A DNA stretch of 64,000 nucleotides, from assembly GCF_016907515.1 (NCBI RefSeq), contig NZ_JAFBBY010000001.1:4898001-4962000 (forward strand), read 5' to 3'. This document shows positions 7,552-18,199 of this stretch, one piece after another (the stretch's first letter is position 1; each line of letters starts with the position of its first letter). Under the pieces are notes generated by a model. The model was not told where the DNA came from and searched no databases. It worked only from the letters and a program-made list of their open reading frames with translations. The position numbers were made by a program, and so were the translations under genes. The DNA is from Nocardioides nitrophenolicus (GTDB lineage Bacteria; Actinomycetota; Actinomycetes; Propionibacteriales; Nocardioidaceae).

Positions 7552-9182
7552 CCCGCCAGCCCGGCCGGCCCCGCGCCACCGTCCTGCGCAACGCCCGGAT
7601 CTTCACCGCCGATCCCGACCGCCCGTGGGCGGGGTCGGTGACCCTGGCCGAGGGCCGGGTCCAGGCCCTCGACCAGGCCGCGCCGGAGGGCGCCGAGGTG
7701 ATCGACCTCGACGGCGCGTTCGTGCTGCCGGGCTTCGTGGACGCCCACACCCACCTGGTCGAGATGGGCGCCTCGGCGGAGGAGGTCGGCCTGGTCGACG
7801 CCGCCGGCATCGCCGAGATCCAGGCTCGGGTGGCCGCCGCCGCGACCGAGGGGCGCGCCCGCGTGATCGGGAACAGCTGGCTGTTCCCGGCACTCGAGGG
7901 CCGGGCGCCGCACAAGGACCTCCTGGACGCGGTCGTGCCGGACGTGCCGGTGTACCTGCAGGCCAACGACCTGCACTCCACCTGGTGCAACTCCGCCGCG
8001 CTGCGCGAGCTCGGCATCGACCGCGACACCCCGGACCCGATCGGCGGCACCATCGAGCGCGACGTGGCCGGCGAGGCGACCGGTCTGCTCAGCGAGATGG
8101 CCGCCCTCGGCCTGGCCCGCGGCTTCCTCGCCGCCCAGGTCACCGACGCCGACCGTGACACCTGGCTGCGGGCCGGGATGGCCCGCTACCTCGCCGACGG
8201 CGTCACCACGGTCGTCGACATGGGCGTCGAGGAGCACGACCTGGCCGCCTTCGAGCGGGCCCTGGCCGCCGACGCGCTGCCGCTGCGCGTCATCGGGCAC
8301 TGGCTGGTGAAGCCGTCGGCGACCGAGGCAGAGAACCTCGCCCAGGTCGCGACCGCGCTGGCCCACGCCCGCCGCCTCGACGGCGACCGGCTGCGGATCA
8401 CCGGCATCAAGATCATGGCCGACGGCGTGATCGACAGCTGCACGGCCTCGATGGCGAAGCCGTACGCCGACGGCAGCAACGCCGCGCCCATCTGGGGCCG
8501 CGAGGCGCTGATCCCCGTGGTCGTCGCCGCGGACGCCGCCGGCCTGCAGATCGCGATCCACGCGATCGGCGACCAGGCCTCGGCCATCGCCCTCGACGCC
8601 CTCGAGGAGGCGATCCGGGTCAACGGCCCGCGTGAGCGCCGGCACCGGATGGAGCACCTCGAGGTGGTCTCCGAGGAGAGCGTCGCCCGCCTGGCCCGGC
8701 TCGGTGTCGTCGCGTCCATGCAGCCGGTCCACGCCGACCCCGCGGTCCAGGACAACTGGCGCGCGGTGCTCGGCGACGAGCGGGTCGAGCGCGGCTACCC
8801 GTGGCGCGAGATGACCGACGCGGGCGCCGTGCTCGCCTTCGGTACCGACGCCCCCACCGCCCCGCACCTGCCGCTGCACAACATGTACGTCGCCACCACC
8901 CGCCGCTCCGCGCTGGTCGAGGGGCTGCCGGCCAACACACCGCACCTCGCGGTGCCGCTGGCCGAGGCGCTGACCCACGCCACGCGGGACGCGGCGTACG
9001 CATCCCGGATGGAAGGGCTGGTCGGCGCCATCGCGCCGGGCCGCGTGGCCGACCTCGTGGTGCTGGCGGCCGATCCGTTCGCGACGGCGCCCGAGGACCT
9101 GCTGACCACCGAGGTGCTGCGCACCTTCGTGGCCGGCGTCGAGCGGACTCAGCGTGCGGCGGGGTCCAGCGTCCTGGCGTAG
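7548..9182 (+). CDS. Metal-dependent amidohydrolase (Amidohydro_3, YtcJ-like)
   Basis: Cytoplasmic hydrolase of the TIM-barrel amidohydrolase superfamily, 544 aa. Metal and active-site motifs appear in order: VDAHTHLVEMG (HxH, about residue 65), GIKIMADGVIDSCTASM, AIHAIGDQASAIALDALE, HRMEHLE, and FGTDAPTAPHLPLHNM near the C-terminus. The product closes with GAIAPGRVADLVVLAADPF, usual for the YtcJ group. The ATG overlaps the permease stop (ATGA). Enzymes of this group act on varied amides and their true substrates are rarely known. The last 34 bp overlap the convergent PhoD-like gene. Confidence 0.9.
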   Translation: MTRQPGRPRATVLRNARIFTADPDRPWAGSVTLAEGRVQALDQAAPEGAEVIDLDGAFVLPGFVDAHTHLVEMGASAEEVGLVDAAGIAEIQARVAAAATEGRARVIGNSWLFPALEGRAPHKDLLDAVVPDVPVYLQANDLHSTWCNSAALRELGIDRDTPDPIGGTIERDVAGEATGLLSEMAALGLARGFLAAQVTDADRDTWLRAGMARYLADGVTTVVDMGVEEHDLAAFERALAADALPLRVIGHWLVKPSATEAENLAQVATALAHARRLDGDRLRITGIKIMADGVIDSCTASMAKPYADGSNAAPIWGREALIPVVVAADAAGLQIAIHAIGDQASAIALDALEEAIRVNGPRERRHRMEHLEVVSEESVARLARLGVVASMQPVHADPAVQDNWRAVLGDERVERGYPWREMTDAGAVLAFGTDAPTAPHLPLHNMYVATTRRSALVEGLPANTPHLAVPLAEALTHATRDAAYASRMEGLVGAIAPGRVADLVVLAADPFATAPEDLLTTEVLRTFVAGVERTQRAAGSSVLA

Positions 9183-10738
9183 ATCGCCGCACCGTCGACG
9201 TCGCGCAGCGTGACGCTCAGCCGCCCACTGCGGCCGTCGACCTCGACCTCGCCGAAGAACTGGAAGCCCTGGGCGGGTGAGGCGTTGGCGGCGGGCGGGG
9301 CCGCGACGAAGTCGGCGCGCGGGCCGAAGGTGCCGTCGAGCGCGTTCGGCCCGAACGCGCCCGCGTTGAGCGGACCGGAGACGAACTCCCAGAACGGGTC
9401 GAAGTCCTGGTACGCCGCGCGGTCGGGCGAGTAGTGGTGCGCCGCCGTGTAGTGCACGTCGGCGGTCAGCCAGACGTGGTTGCGGATCCCCGCCCGGCGC
9501 AGCGCCGTGAGCACCCGGGCGATGTCGATCTCCCGACCCAGCGGCGTGCCCGGGTCGCCCTGGGCCAGGCCCTCCTGGGCGGTGGCGCCGTCCGGCACGA
9601 CCAGGCCCAGCGGGAGGTCGTTGGCGATCACCTTCCAGGTCGCCGTCGAGCGCCGCAGCTCGTGGATCAGCCAGGCCGTCTGCGCCTCGCCGAGGACGCC
9701 GCCGTCGCCGGCCGGCTCGCGGTCGTCGGTGTTCGGGTCCTTGTGGGTGCGCATGTCGAGCACGAAGAGGTCGAGGTGCCGCCCGTAGTGGATCACCCGG
9801 TAGACCCGGCCCTCGGGGTCCGGCGAGATCTGCGCCACGGGCACGTACTCGTGGAACGCGCGGTGCGCGCGGGCGGCGAGCACGTCCACCCGCTTCTCGG
9901 TGTAGCGCGTGTCGTCGAGGATCTCGCCGGGATACCAGTTGTTGGTGACCTCGTGGTCGTCCCACTGGGTGACCTGCGCGGTCTCGGCGAGGAAGGCGCG
10001 CCAGTTGTCGGCCATCAGGTTGTAGCGGTACTGGCCGCGGTACTCGTCGAGCGTCTCGGCGACCTTCGTCTTCTCCGGGATCACCAGGTTGGTCCAGGTG
10101 CCGCCGCCGGGCAGGGCGACGGAGGCCTGGACCGGGCCGTCGGCGTACACGTTGTCACCGCTGCACAGGAAGAAGTCGGCGTCGCGCGAGCGCATCGCGT
10201 CGGCGATCCGGAAGCCGCCGTACGCCGGGTTCACGCCCCACCCCTGCCCGGCGATGTCGCCCGACCACAGGAAGCGCACGTCGTCACGGCGGCCGGGCGC
10301 GGTGCGCAGCCGGCCGACGACGGGGGCGCTGGTGGCGCGGTGGTGGTGGAGGTCGACGGCCCGGATCCGGTAGTGGAGGTCGCTGCCCTCGGGCAGGCCG
10401 CGCAGCAGGATCCGCCCGGTGAGGTCGGTGTCGGGCGTGACCACCGGCCCGCGCACGGTGTGCGCCCTGCGGAAGGACGGGTCCCGGCTGATCTCGGCGA
10501 CCAGCCGGGAGGGCCGGTCGGCCTTGGACCACAGCACGGCGGAGCCCGGCCGGACGTCGCCCGACTGGACCCCGAGGGGCAGGGCGGGGCGGTCGCGGCG
10601 GACCAGCAGGGGAGCGGCGGCGGCCCGGCCGGCGAGCCCGCCGGTGGCGAGTCCGGAGGCGGCGGCGGTGCCGGTGACGAGGGCGGCGCCGCGCAGCAGG
10701 GTGCGGCGGGAGGTGGGGGCCGAGAGGTCCGAGGTCAT
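9149..10738 (-). CDS. PhoD-like alkaline phosphatase, Tat-exported
   Basis: Secreted phosphodiesterase/phosphatase of the PhoD family, 529 aa. The N-terminus carries a twin-arginine signal, [20 protein letters not shown], followed by an Ala-rich cleavage region. An N-terminal beta domain ([22 protein letters not shown]) precedes the metallophosphatase core with [41 protein letters not shown], and [16 protein letters not shown]. These supply the Asp, Asn and His ligands expected for a Ca/Fe centre. The ATG at 10738 begins exactly at the Tat leader. It is divergent from lepA and converges on the amidohydrolase with a 34-bp overlap. PhoD genes are often phosphate-controlled, but no Pho box was recognised. 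Confidence 0.93.
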   Translation of the reverse strand: MTSDLSAPTSRRTLLRGAALVTGTAAASGLATGGLAGRAAAAPLLVRRDRPALPLGVQSGDVRPGSAVLWSKADRPSRLVAEISRDPSFRRAHTVRGPVVTPDTDLTGRILLRGLPEGSDLHYRIRAVDLHHHRATSAPVVGRLRTAPGRRDDVRFLWSGDIAGQGWGVNPAYGGFRIADAMRSRDADFFLCSGDNVYADGPVQASVALPGGGTWTNLVIPEKTKVAETLDEYRGQYRYNLMADNWRAFLAETAQVTQWDDHEVTNNWYPGEILDDTRYTEKRVDVLAARAHRAFHEYVPVAQISPDPEGRVYRVIHYGRHLDLFVLDMRTHKDPNTDDREPAGDGGVLGEAQTAWLIHELRRSTATWKVIANDLPLGLVVPDGATAQEGLAQGDPGTPLGREIDIARVLTALRRAGIRNHVWLTADVHYTAAHHYSPDRAAYQDFDPFWEFVSGPLNAGAFGPNALDGTFGPRADFVAAPPAANASPAQGFQFFGEVEVDGRSGRLSVTLRDVDGAAIYARTLDPAAR

Positions 10739-10852
10739 GGCGCCCAGCCCACCGCTCGCGGGCGAACGCCGGGGTGCCGGGCGGGGGAGCCGCGGGTGAA
10801 CCGCGGGCGGCGAATTCCTGAACCCGTCCGGCTTTGGGAGAATGGCCCCACC

Positions 10853-12724
<1,872 letters not shown>

Positions 12725-12730
12725 GCCCGC

Positions 12731-13387
12731 TCAGGGCGCCCAGACCGCCGCGTCGTGCGCGAACACGACGCGGCGCGGGTCGAGGGCCAGGATCCGCCGC
12801 ATCCACGCGCTCGGCGCGCTCGATGCGGCGTGCGCGGCCCACTCCGCCGCCGTGTCGTGCGCCTGGCCGGCGAGCACGACGGTGCCGTCGGTGCAGGTCA
12901 CCACGAGGGACTGGTGGCCGTCGACATGACCCGGCGTCGGTACGACGAGCACCCCCGGCGCGAGCTCGGTCTCGCCGTCGAGCAGCTCGTAGCGGGCGCC
13001 CGGGAAGTCGACCAGCTCCGGCACCGTGTAGTCCGGCCCGCGCGCCGACTCCAGCTCCCCACGCTGGGCGAGGACGGGCCGGCCGGCGAGCAGCGGGTTG
13101 CCGCCGATGTGGTCGAAGTGCAGGTGGCAGTTGACGACCAGGTCGACGTCGTCGAGCCGCAGCCCGGCGCCCGCCAGCGCCTCCGGGAGCGGCACCCGGG
13201 TCGGCCGGTAGTGCGCCTCGGTCTCCGCGCCGGCGTCGCCCATCCCGGTGTCGAGCAGGAGCAGCCCTGCGGCCGTGCGCACGGCGTAGCCCAGCACCGC
13301 CTCGACTCGCGGCCGCCCGGTCCCGGTCTCCTCGGCCGGGCGCACGAAGCTGCCGAGGTCGATGCGTCGCACGTCGTCGACCCGCAT
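12731..13387 (-). CDS. Metallo-beta-lactamase-fold hydrolase (lactonase-like)
   Basis: Zinc-dependent hydrolase of the MBL fold, 218 aa. The metal motif VNCHLHFDHIGG gives HxHxDH. PTPGHVDGHQSLVV supplies the next His, LAGQAHD the bridging Asp, and VVFAHD the last His. This pattern and length resemble the AttM/AiiA-type lactonase branch, but substrate cannot be inferred. Two ATGs are possible, 13387 and 13396. I chose 13387 because the GGGG run upstream is better spaced and the conserved sequence starts at MRVDDVRRIDLG. It converges on lepA with 6 bp between stops. Confidence 0.85.
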   Translation of the reverse strand: MRVDDVRRIDLGSFVRPAEETGTGRPRVEAVLGYAVRTAAGLLLLDTGMGDAGAETEAHYRPTRVPLPEALAGAGLRLDDVDLVVNCHLHFDHIGGNPLLAGRPVLAQRGELESARGPDYTVPELVDFPGARYELLDGETELAPGVLVVPTPGHVDGHQSLVVTCTDGTVVLAGQAHDTAAEWAAHAASSAPSAWMRRILALDPRRVVFAHDAAVWAP

Positions 13388-13441
13388 GGCCAGCATGCCC
13401 CGCACGGTACGTCGGTTGGCCCGCTCTGGTGGGATGACCCC

Positions 13442-14383
13442 GTGCCACCGCGCGTCACCGTCCCCGCCGAGCTCGACGCCCAGCGCGCGCTCGGCCCCGA
13501 GTGGGCGGCCTGGCTGGACCGGCTCCCGGCGACCACCCAGGCGGTCCTCGACGACTGGGGACTCACGCCCGAGGGGGAGAGCTGGCACGGCTTCTGCTCG
13601 CTGGTGCTCCCGGTCACCACCGCCGACGGCACGCCTGCCGCGCTCAAGGTGGGCCTGCCCGACGACGAGTCCGAGCACGAGCACCTCGCGCTCCAGCGCT
13701 GGCACGGCCGCGGCGCGGTCCGGCTGCTGCGCGCCGATCCCGGACGCCGGGCGCTGCTGCTGGAGCGGCTCGAGCGCGAGGACCTCACCGAGGCCTGGGA
13801 CGTGGAGGCCTGCGAGATCGTCGCGGGCCGCTACGCCGACCTGCACCTGCCGCCGATGCCGCAGCTACGCGCCCAGGCGGCGTACGTCGAGCGCTGGGCG
13901 GCCGCCCTCGCCCGCGACGCCGACACCGTGCCGGTGCCGCGCCGGCTGGTCGAGCAGGCGCTCGGCCTGGCCCGCGAGCTGGTCGCGGAGCCCGCGACCG
14001 CCGTCATCCACGGCGACCTCCACTACGGCAACGTGCTGCGCGGCCGTCGCGACGGCGAGGACGCCTGGCTGGTCATCGACCCGAAGCCGGCCAACGGCGA
14101 CCCGCACTACGAGCTGGAGCCGATGCTGCGCGACCGGTTCGAGGAGTACGCCGCCCCGTGGGCGGTCGGCTCGGTGCGCGACGGCATCCGCCGCCGCTTC
14201 CACGCGCTGGTCGACGGCGCCGGGCTCGACGAGCCGCGGGCCCGGGACTGGGTGGTGGTCCGCTCGGTCCTCAACGCGCACTGGGCCCACGAGGACGCGG
14301 TCCGCGCGCGCCGGTCCCTGAGCGCCGAGGAGCGGGAGCACGTCACCGCCTGCATCACGGTCGCGAAGGCCGTCCAGGACTGA
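13442..14383 (+). CDS. APH(6)/hydroxyurea-type phosphotransferase family kinase
   Basis: Kinase of the streptomycin 6-phosphotransferase/hydroxyurea phosphotransferase family, 313 aa. Signatures are ALKVGLPDDESEHEHLAL (ATP lysine region), AVIHGDLHYGNVL (catalytic loop) and WLVIDPKPANGDPHYELEPML (metal-binding Asp plus the family's characteristic PKPxxGDPxYE segment). The GTG at 13442 is preceded by GGTGGGATG, a usable ribosome site. Many actinobacteria carry chromosomal members with no resistance phenotype, so the native substrate is unknown. It is divergent from the MBL hydrolase and stands alone. Confidence 0.88.
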   Translation: MPPRVTVPAELDAQRALGPEWAAWLDRLPATTQAVLDDWGLTPEGESWHGFCSLVLPVTTADGTPAALKVGLPDDESEHEHLALQRWHGRGAVRLLRADPGRRALLLERLEREDLTEAWDVEACEIVAGRYADLHLPPMPQLRAQAAYVERWAAALARDADTVPVPRRLVEQALGLARELVAEPATAVIHGDLHYGNVLRGRRDGEDAWLVIDPKPANGDPHYELEPMLRDRFEEYAAPWAVGSVRDGIRRRFHALVDGAGLDEPRARDWVVVRSVLNAHWAHEDAVRARRSLSAEEREHVTACITVAKAVQD

Positions 14384-14430
14384 GCACCCGCACCGAGGCG
14401 ACCGGGTCGTCAGCCTGCGCTCGTGGGCCG

Positions 14431-14546
14431 CGCTGTAACACGCTGTCAGCGCGACTACCCGGCGGTTGTCAGCGCTGAGCACGGCGTGTCGGAGGCGTTT
14501 GATGCGGAGAACCGACGCCCAGACGGGTGGACAGCGTGTTACAGCG
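14431..14546. mobile_element. 116-bp MITE-like element with 17-bp terminal inverted repeats
   Basis: Perfect 17-bp inverted repeats, CGCTGTAACACGCTGTC (14431-14447) and its complement (14530-14546), enclose 82 bp with no coding potential. Both sides carry the same 5-bp direct repeat GGCCG (14426-14430 and 14547-14551), as a target-site duplication would. No transposase is present. Because GGCC is self-complementary, the flanking match could be partly chance. A large hairpin with terminator function is the alternative. Confidence 0.55.
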
Positions 14547-14622
14547 GGCCGGGGACCAGCGCCAGCCCCCCCGGCGGGGAATGAGGAGGAGCGGGCGCAC
14601 CCCTCGGAGGTAGCCTCGCGTC

Positions 14623-15312
14623 ATGTCGTTCGTGCGGAGCATCAGCGTCGGCCAGCCACAGGTCAGGGATTGGGCCGGTCTCGGCCGCACCTCGATCGAC
14701 AAGCGCCCGGTGGGCGGACCGGTCGCGGTCCACCAGCTCGGCATCGAGGGCGACTCGGTCTCCGACACCAAGCACCACGGCGGCCCTGACCAGGCGGTCT
14801 ACGCCTACGCCCGCGAGGACCTCGACTTCTGGGAGGCCGAGCTCGGGCTGCCGATCCGCGACGGCCAGTTCGGCGAGAACCTGACCACCGAGGGGATCGA
14901 CCTCAACGCGCTGGAGATCGGGACCCGGCTGCGCGTCGGCGAGCCGGGCGTCGGCGTCCTGCTGGAGGCGGTCTACGTCCGCACGCCCTGCAACGACTTC
15001 AAGGGCTGGATGGGCGAGAGCGGCTTCGACCCGCGGGCGTGGGTGAAGAGGTTCACCCGCGAGGCCCGCCCGGGTCCCTACTTCCGGGTGCTGGAGACCG
15101 GCACCATCGCCCCCGGCGACGCGATCGAGGTGGTCCACGTGCCGGGGCACGGCCGGACCATCCGCGACCTCTTCGTCGCCCTGAACACCGACCGCAGCCG
15201 GCTGCCGGACCTGCTCGTGGTCGACGGGCTGCTGCCCAAGGTGCGCGCCAAAGCCGAGGATTTCGTCCAGAGGTCGGCCGGTTCGCTACCCCCGGCGGAG
15301 CCCGTGGCTTAG
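14623..15312 (+). CDS. MOSC domain protein (YiiM-like)
   Basis: Molybdenum-cofactor-sulfurase C-terminal-domain protein, 229 aa, of the stand-alone YiiM type. Conserved features are the N-terminal SISVGQPQ, the metal/ligand region SDTKHHGGPDQAVYAYAREDLDFWE, GQFGENLTTEGID, and the cysteine-bearing VYVRTPCNDFKGWMG. YiiM-type proteins take part in reduction of N-hydroxylated bases using Moco, but here the partner is unknown. The ATG at 14623 is preceded by GGAGG further upstream. The gene follows the MITE-like element and is read toward the acyl-CoA synthetase. Confidence 0.9.
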   Translation: MSFVRSISVGQPQVRDWAGLGRTSIDKRPVGGPVAVHQLGIEGDSVSDTKHHGGPDQAVYAYAREDLDFWEAELGLPIRDGQFGENLTTEGIDLNALEIGTRLRVGEPGVGVLLEAVYVRTPCNDFKGWMGESGFDPRAWVKRFTREARPGPYFRVLETGTIAPGDAIEVVHVPGHGRTIRDLFVALNTDRSRLPDLLVVDGLLPKVRAKAEDFVQRSAGSLPPAEPVA

Positions 15313-15369
15313 GTTACTGCCCAGTCACACCGGTCTCGGACGAGCAGACGAGCGAACGCAGGGAGCGTC

Positions 15370-17202
15370 ATGCCCATCATTCACGACACCAATTTCCTCG
15401 AGCACATGCCGCCGAACTGCGCCGCGCAGTTCCTCGACCGCGTGGAGAAGAGTGCCGAACGGGAGGCGTTCCGGTTCCCGCGGGGTGAGGCGTGGGAGTC
15501 GGTGACCTGGCGCCAGGCCGGTGACCGCGTACGCCGCCTCGCCGCCGGACTGCTCGCGCTCGGCCTGGAGTCCGAGCAGCGGGTCGGGATCGCCTCGTCC
15601 ACCCGCTACGAGTGGATCCTCGCCGACCTCGCCGTGATGTGCGCGGGCGGCGCCACGACCACGGTCTACCCGTCGACCGGGGGCGACGACACGGCGTACA
15701 TCCTCAGCGACTCGGCGTGCCGGGTCGTGTTCGCCGAGGACGAGTCCCAGCTGACCAAGCTGCGCGAGCACCGCGCCGAGCTGCCCGAGCTGACCAAGGT
15801 GGTCTCCTTCGACCCGGCCCTGGCCGAGGGTGCCGACGGCGACTGGGTGATCTCGCTCGACCAGCTCGCCGAGCTCGGCGACGCCCACCTCGCCGCGAAC
15901 CCCGACGCCGTCGACGAGGTCGCGCGGGCCATCGGACCCGACCAGCTCGCCACCCTGATCTACACCTCCGGCACCACCGGCAAGCCCAAGGGCGTGCGCA
16001 CCCTCCACCGCGCGTGGGTGTTCGAGGGCGAGGCGATCAAGGCCCAGGACATCCTCCACGAGGACGACCTGCAGTTCCTGTGGCTGCCGATGGCCCACTC
16101 CTTCGGCAAGGTGCTGCTCTCCACCCAGCTCGCCTGTGGCTTCGCCACCGCGATCGACGGCCGGGTCGACAAGATCGTCGACAACCTCGGCATCGTGAAG
16201 CCGACCTTCATGGGCGCCGCGCCCCGCATCTTCGAGAAGGCGCACGCCCGGATCGTCACCATGCAGGCCGCCGAGGGCGGCGCCAAGGAGAAGATCTTCC
16301 TCAAGGCGTTCGAGGTCGGCCGCAAGGTCGACGCGCTGCGCCTGGCCGGCAAGTCCGTGCCGCTGCCGCTCAAGCTCCAGCACGCCCTCTTCGACAAGCT
16401 GGTCTTCAGCAAGGTCCGCGAGCGCTTCGGCGGCCGGGTGAAGTTCTTCATCTCCGGCTCGGCCGCGCTCAACGCCGACATCGCCGCCTGGTTCCACGCG
16501 GCCGGCGTCCTCATCCTCGAGGGCTACGGCATGACCGAGAACGCCGCCGGCGCCACGGTCAACCACCCGGACGCCTACAAGCTCGGCACCGTCGGCCAGC
16601 CGTTCCCCGGCACCGAGGTCCGCATCGGCGAGGGCGGCGAGGTCCAGCTCAAGGGCCCGCACGTCATGGCCGGCTACCACAACCGCCCCGACGCGACGGG
16701 CGAGGCGCTCACCGAGGACGGCTGGCTGCGCACCGGCGACAAGGGCGAGCTCGACGCCGACGGCTTCTTGACGATCACCGGCCGGATCAAGGAGCTCTTC
16801 AAGACCTCCGGCGGCAAGTACATCGCCCCGCCCGCGATCGAGGCCAAGTTCAAGGCGCTGTGTCCCTACGTCAGCCAGTTCATGGTGTTCGGCGCCGAGC
16901 GCAACTTCGTCTCCGCGCTGATCACCCTCGATCCCGACGCGATCGCCGGCTGGGCCGCCGAGAACGGCAAGGAGGGCAAGGACTACACCGCCCTCGTCAA
17001 CGACGACGCCGTCCAGGCGATGGTCGCGGACTACGTCGACCAGCTCAACGCCCAGCTCAACCGCTGGGAGACGATCAAGAAGTGGAAGCTGCTCGACCAC
17101 GACCTGAGCATCGAGTCCGGTGAGCTGACCCCGTCGCTGAAGGTGAAGCGGAACGTGGTCGAGACCAACAACAAGGACCTCATCGAGTCCTTCTACGGCT
17201 GA
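15370..17202 (+). CDS. Long-chain fatty-acid--CoA ligase (FadD15-like)
   Basis: AMP-forming acyl-CoA synthetase that activates long-chain fatty acids, 610 aa. The P-loop-like motif is TLIYTSGTTGKPKG (about residues 195-208). Later motifs are LEGYGMTENAAGATVNH, the adenylate-binding GWLRTGDKGELDADGFLTITGR, and the C-terminal catalytic lysine region LTPSLKVKRNVV. Size and ITGRIKELFKTSGGKYIAP place it with actinobacterial FadD15-type proteins. GGGAG lies 4-8 bp before the ATG at 15370. It could supply acyl-CoA for degradation or lipid assembly; no beta-oxidation genes adjoin it. Confidence 0.93.
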   Translation: MPIIHDTNFLEHMPPNCAAQFLDRVEKSAEREAFRFPRGEAWESVTWRQAGDRVRRLAAGLLALGLESEQRVGIASSTRYEWILADLAVMCAGGATTTVYPSTGGDDTAYILSDSACRVVFAEDESQLTKLREHRAELPELTKVVSFDPALAEGADGDWVISLDQLAELGDAHLAANPDAVDEVARAIGPDQLATLIYTSGTTGKPKGVRTLHRAWVFEGEAIKAQDILHEDDLQFLWLPMAHSFGKVLLSTQLACGFATAIDGRVDKIVDNLGIVKPTFMGAAPRIFEKAHARIVTMQAAEGGAKEKIFLKAFEVGRKVDALRLAGKSVPLPLKLQHALFDKLVFSKVRERFGGRVKFFISGSAALNADIAAWFHAAGVLILEGYGMTENAAGATVNHPDAYKLGTVGQPFPGTEVRIGEGGEVQLKGPHVMAGYHNRPDATGEALTEDGWLRTGDKGELDADGFLTITGRIKELFKTSGGKYIAPPAIEAKFKALCPYVSQFMVFGAERNFVSALITLDPDAIAGWAAENGKEGKDYTALVNDDAVQAMVADYVDQLNAQLNRWETIKKWKLLDHDLSIESGELTPSLKVKRNVVETNNKDLIESFYG

Positions 17203-17223
17203 CACAGCGAGCCCACAGGAACG

Positions 17224-17240
17224 GCCCCGAGACTCGGGGC
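17224..17240 (+). promoter_or_regulatory. Hairpin abutting the start codon of the first dioxygenase-like gene
   Basis: GCCCCGA / TCGGGGC (7 bp, GAC loop) ends directly before the ATG at 17241. The only Shine-Dalgarno-like sequence, AGGA at 17217-17220, is upstream of the hairpin, 20 nt from the ATG. Folding would bring AGGA near the start or hide the start region. Confidence 0.5.
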
Positions 17241-18140
17241 ATGAGCCACCACCGCGGAGCCGACGAGACCCACGAGACCGAGGAGCACGACCTCGGGCTG
17301 TCCCACGACCTGCCGAGGCTGCTGGCCCGGCGCGGGCTGCTCGGGCTCCTGGGCGGGGTCGGCGCGGCCGCGGCGCTGACCGCCTGCGGCTCCGACGACA
17401 CCGCGACGGTGTCGGGGTCCACCTCCTCCGGCTCGCCCGGTGCGTCGTCCGGCGGCCCCGCCGGGGCGCCTCCGGGAGGCGCGATGGGCGCCGACAGCGG
17501 CGTCGAGGTCGCCGAGGGCGAGATCCCCGAGGAGACCGCCGGCCCGTACCCCGGCGACGGCAGCAACGGGCCCGACGTACTGAGCGAGTCCGGCGTGGTC
17601 CGCAGCGACCTCACGTCCAGCTTCGGAAGCGCCTCGGGTGTCGCCGAGGGCATCCCCACCACGGTCAGGCTCAAGGTCTACGACCTCAACGGCGACGAGG
17701 TCACCCCGCTCGCGGGCGCGGCGATCTACCTGTGGCACTGCGACCGCGAGGGCCGCTACTCGATGTACGACGACGAGATCGCCGACGAGAACTACCTGCG
17801 CGGCGTCCAGGCCGCCGACGAGGACGGCAACCTCACCTTCACCACCATCTTCCCCGCCTGCTACTCCGGGCGGTGGCCGCACATGCACTTCGAGGTCTAC
17901 GAGAGCCTCGACGCCGCCACCGACGTCGCCAACAAGCTGCGCACCTCCCAGCTCGCGCTGCCCGAGGACGTCTGCAACGACGTCTACGCGACCGAGGGCT
18001 ACGAGCAGAGCGTGCAGAACCTCGCGAAGCTCAGCCTCGACACCGACGGCATCTTCAGCGACGGCTACTCGCTGCAGCTCGCCAAGGTCACCGGGTCGGT
18101 CGACGAGGGCTACACGGTGACGCTCAACGTGCCGGTGTGA
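17241..18140 (+). CDS. Exported intradiol-dioxygenase-like lipoprotein (copy 1)
   Basis: Non-heme Fe(III) intradiol ring-cleavage dioxygenase fold, 299 aa, exported. Residues 1-50 contain an RRG-led hydrophobic signal ending LTACGS, a lipobox-like cysteine with Tat-like character. A Ser/Gly/Pro linker follows. The domain holds the four expected iron ligands: Tyr in CDREGRYSMYDD, Tyr in IFPACYSGRW, and the two His of WPHMHFEVY. Lipoprotein or exported versions are known in actinobacteria, usually with unknown substrates. Nothing nearby forms a beta-ketoadipate pathway. It is followed by a terminator-like hairpin and a close paralogue. Confidence 0.85.
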   Translation: MSHHRGADETHETEEHDLGLSHDLPRLLARRGLLGLLGGVGAAAALTACGSDDTATVSGSTSSGSPGASSGGPAGAPPGGAMGADSGVEVAEGEIPEETAGPYPGDGSNGPDVLSESGVVRSDLTSSFGSASGVAEGIPTTVRLKVYDLNGDEVTPLAGAAIYLWHCDREGRYSMYDDEIADENYLRGVQAADEDGNLTFTTIFPACYSGRWPHMHFEVYESLDAATDVANKLRTSQLALPEDVCNDVYATEGYEQSVQNLAKLSLDTDGIFSDGYSLQLAKVTGSVDEGYTVTLNVPV

Positions 18141-18163
18141 GCTCCCGTAGCACGGGAGTGCTC
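18139..18163 (+). terminator. Hairpin between the tandem dioxygenase-like genes
   Basis: Stem TCCCGT/ACGGGA with outer GAGC/GCTC pairing (2-nt bulge) begins in the stop codon of copy 1 and is followed by a C-rich stretch. It probably limits read-through into copy 2. Confidence 0.55.
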
Positions 18164-18199
18164 AGGCCCCCCCTCAGGAACGCCGGGTTCGATGACGTC

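Noticed and set aside
9434..10852. N-terminal extension of lepA of about 470 residues
   Set aside because: It is the antisense shadow of the PhoD-like gene; LepA proper begins at 10853.
13442..14383. Streptomycin resistance gene
   Set aside because: Family membership is clear, but no mobile or resistance context exists and many chromosomal homologues give no resistance.
14384..14622. tRNA or small RNA gene in the gap
   Set aside because: No cloverleaf or anticodon arm fits. The structure is explained by the terminal inverted repeats.
15325..17205. 626-residue antisense frame over the acyl-CoA synthetase
   Set aside because: It mirrors a real gene. It is Val/Leu/Gly/Asp-repetitive and matches no family, while the sense strand has all ligase motifs.
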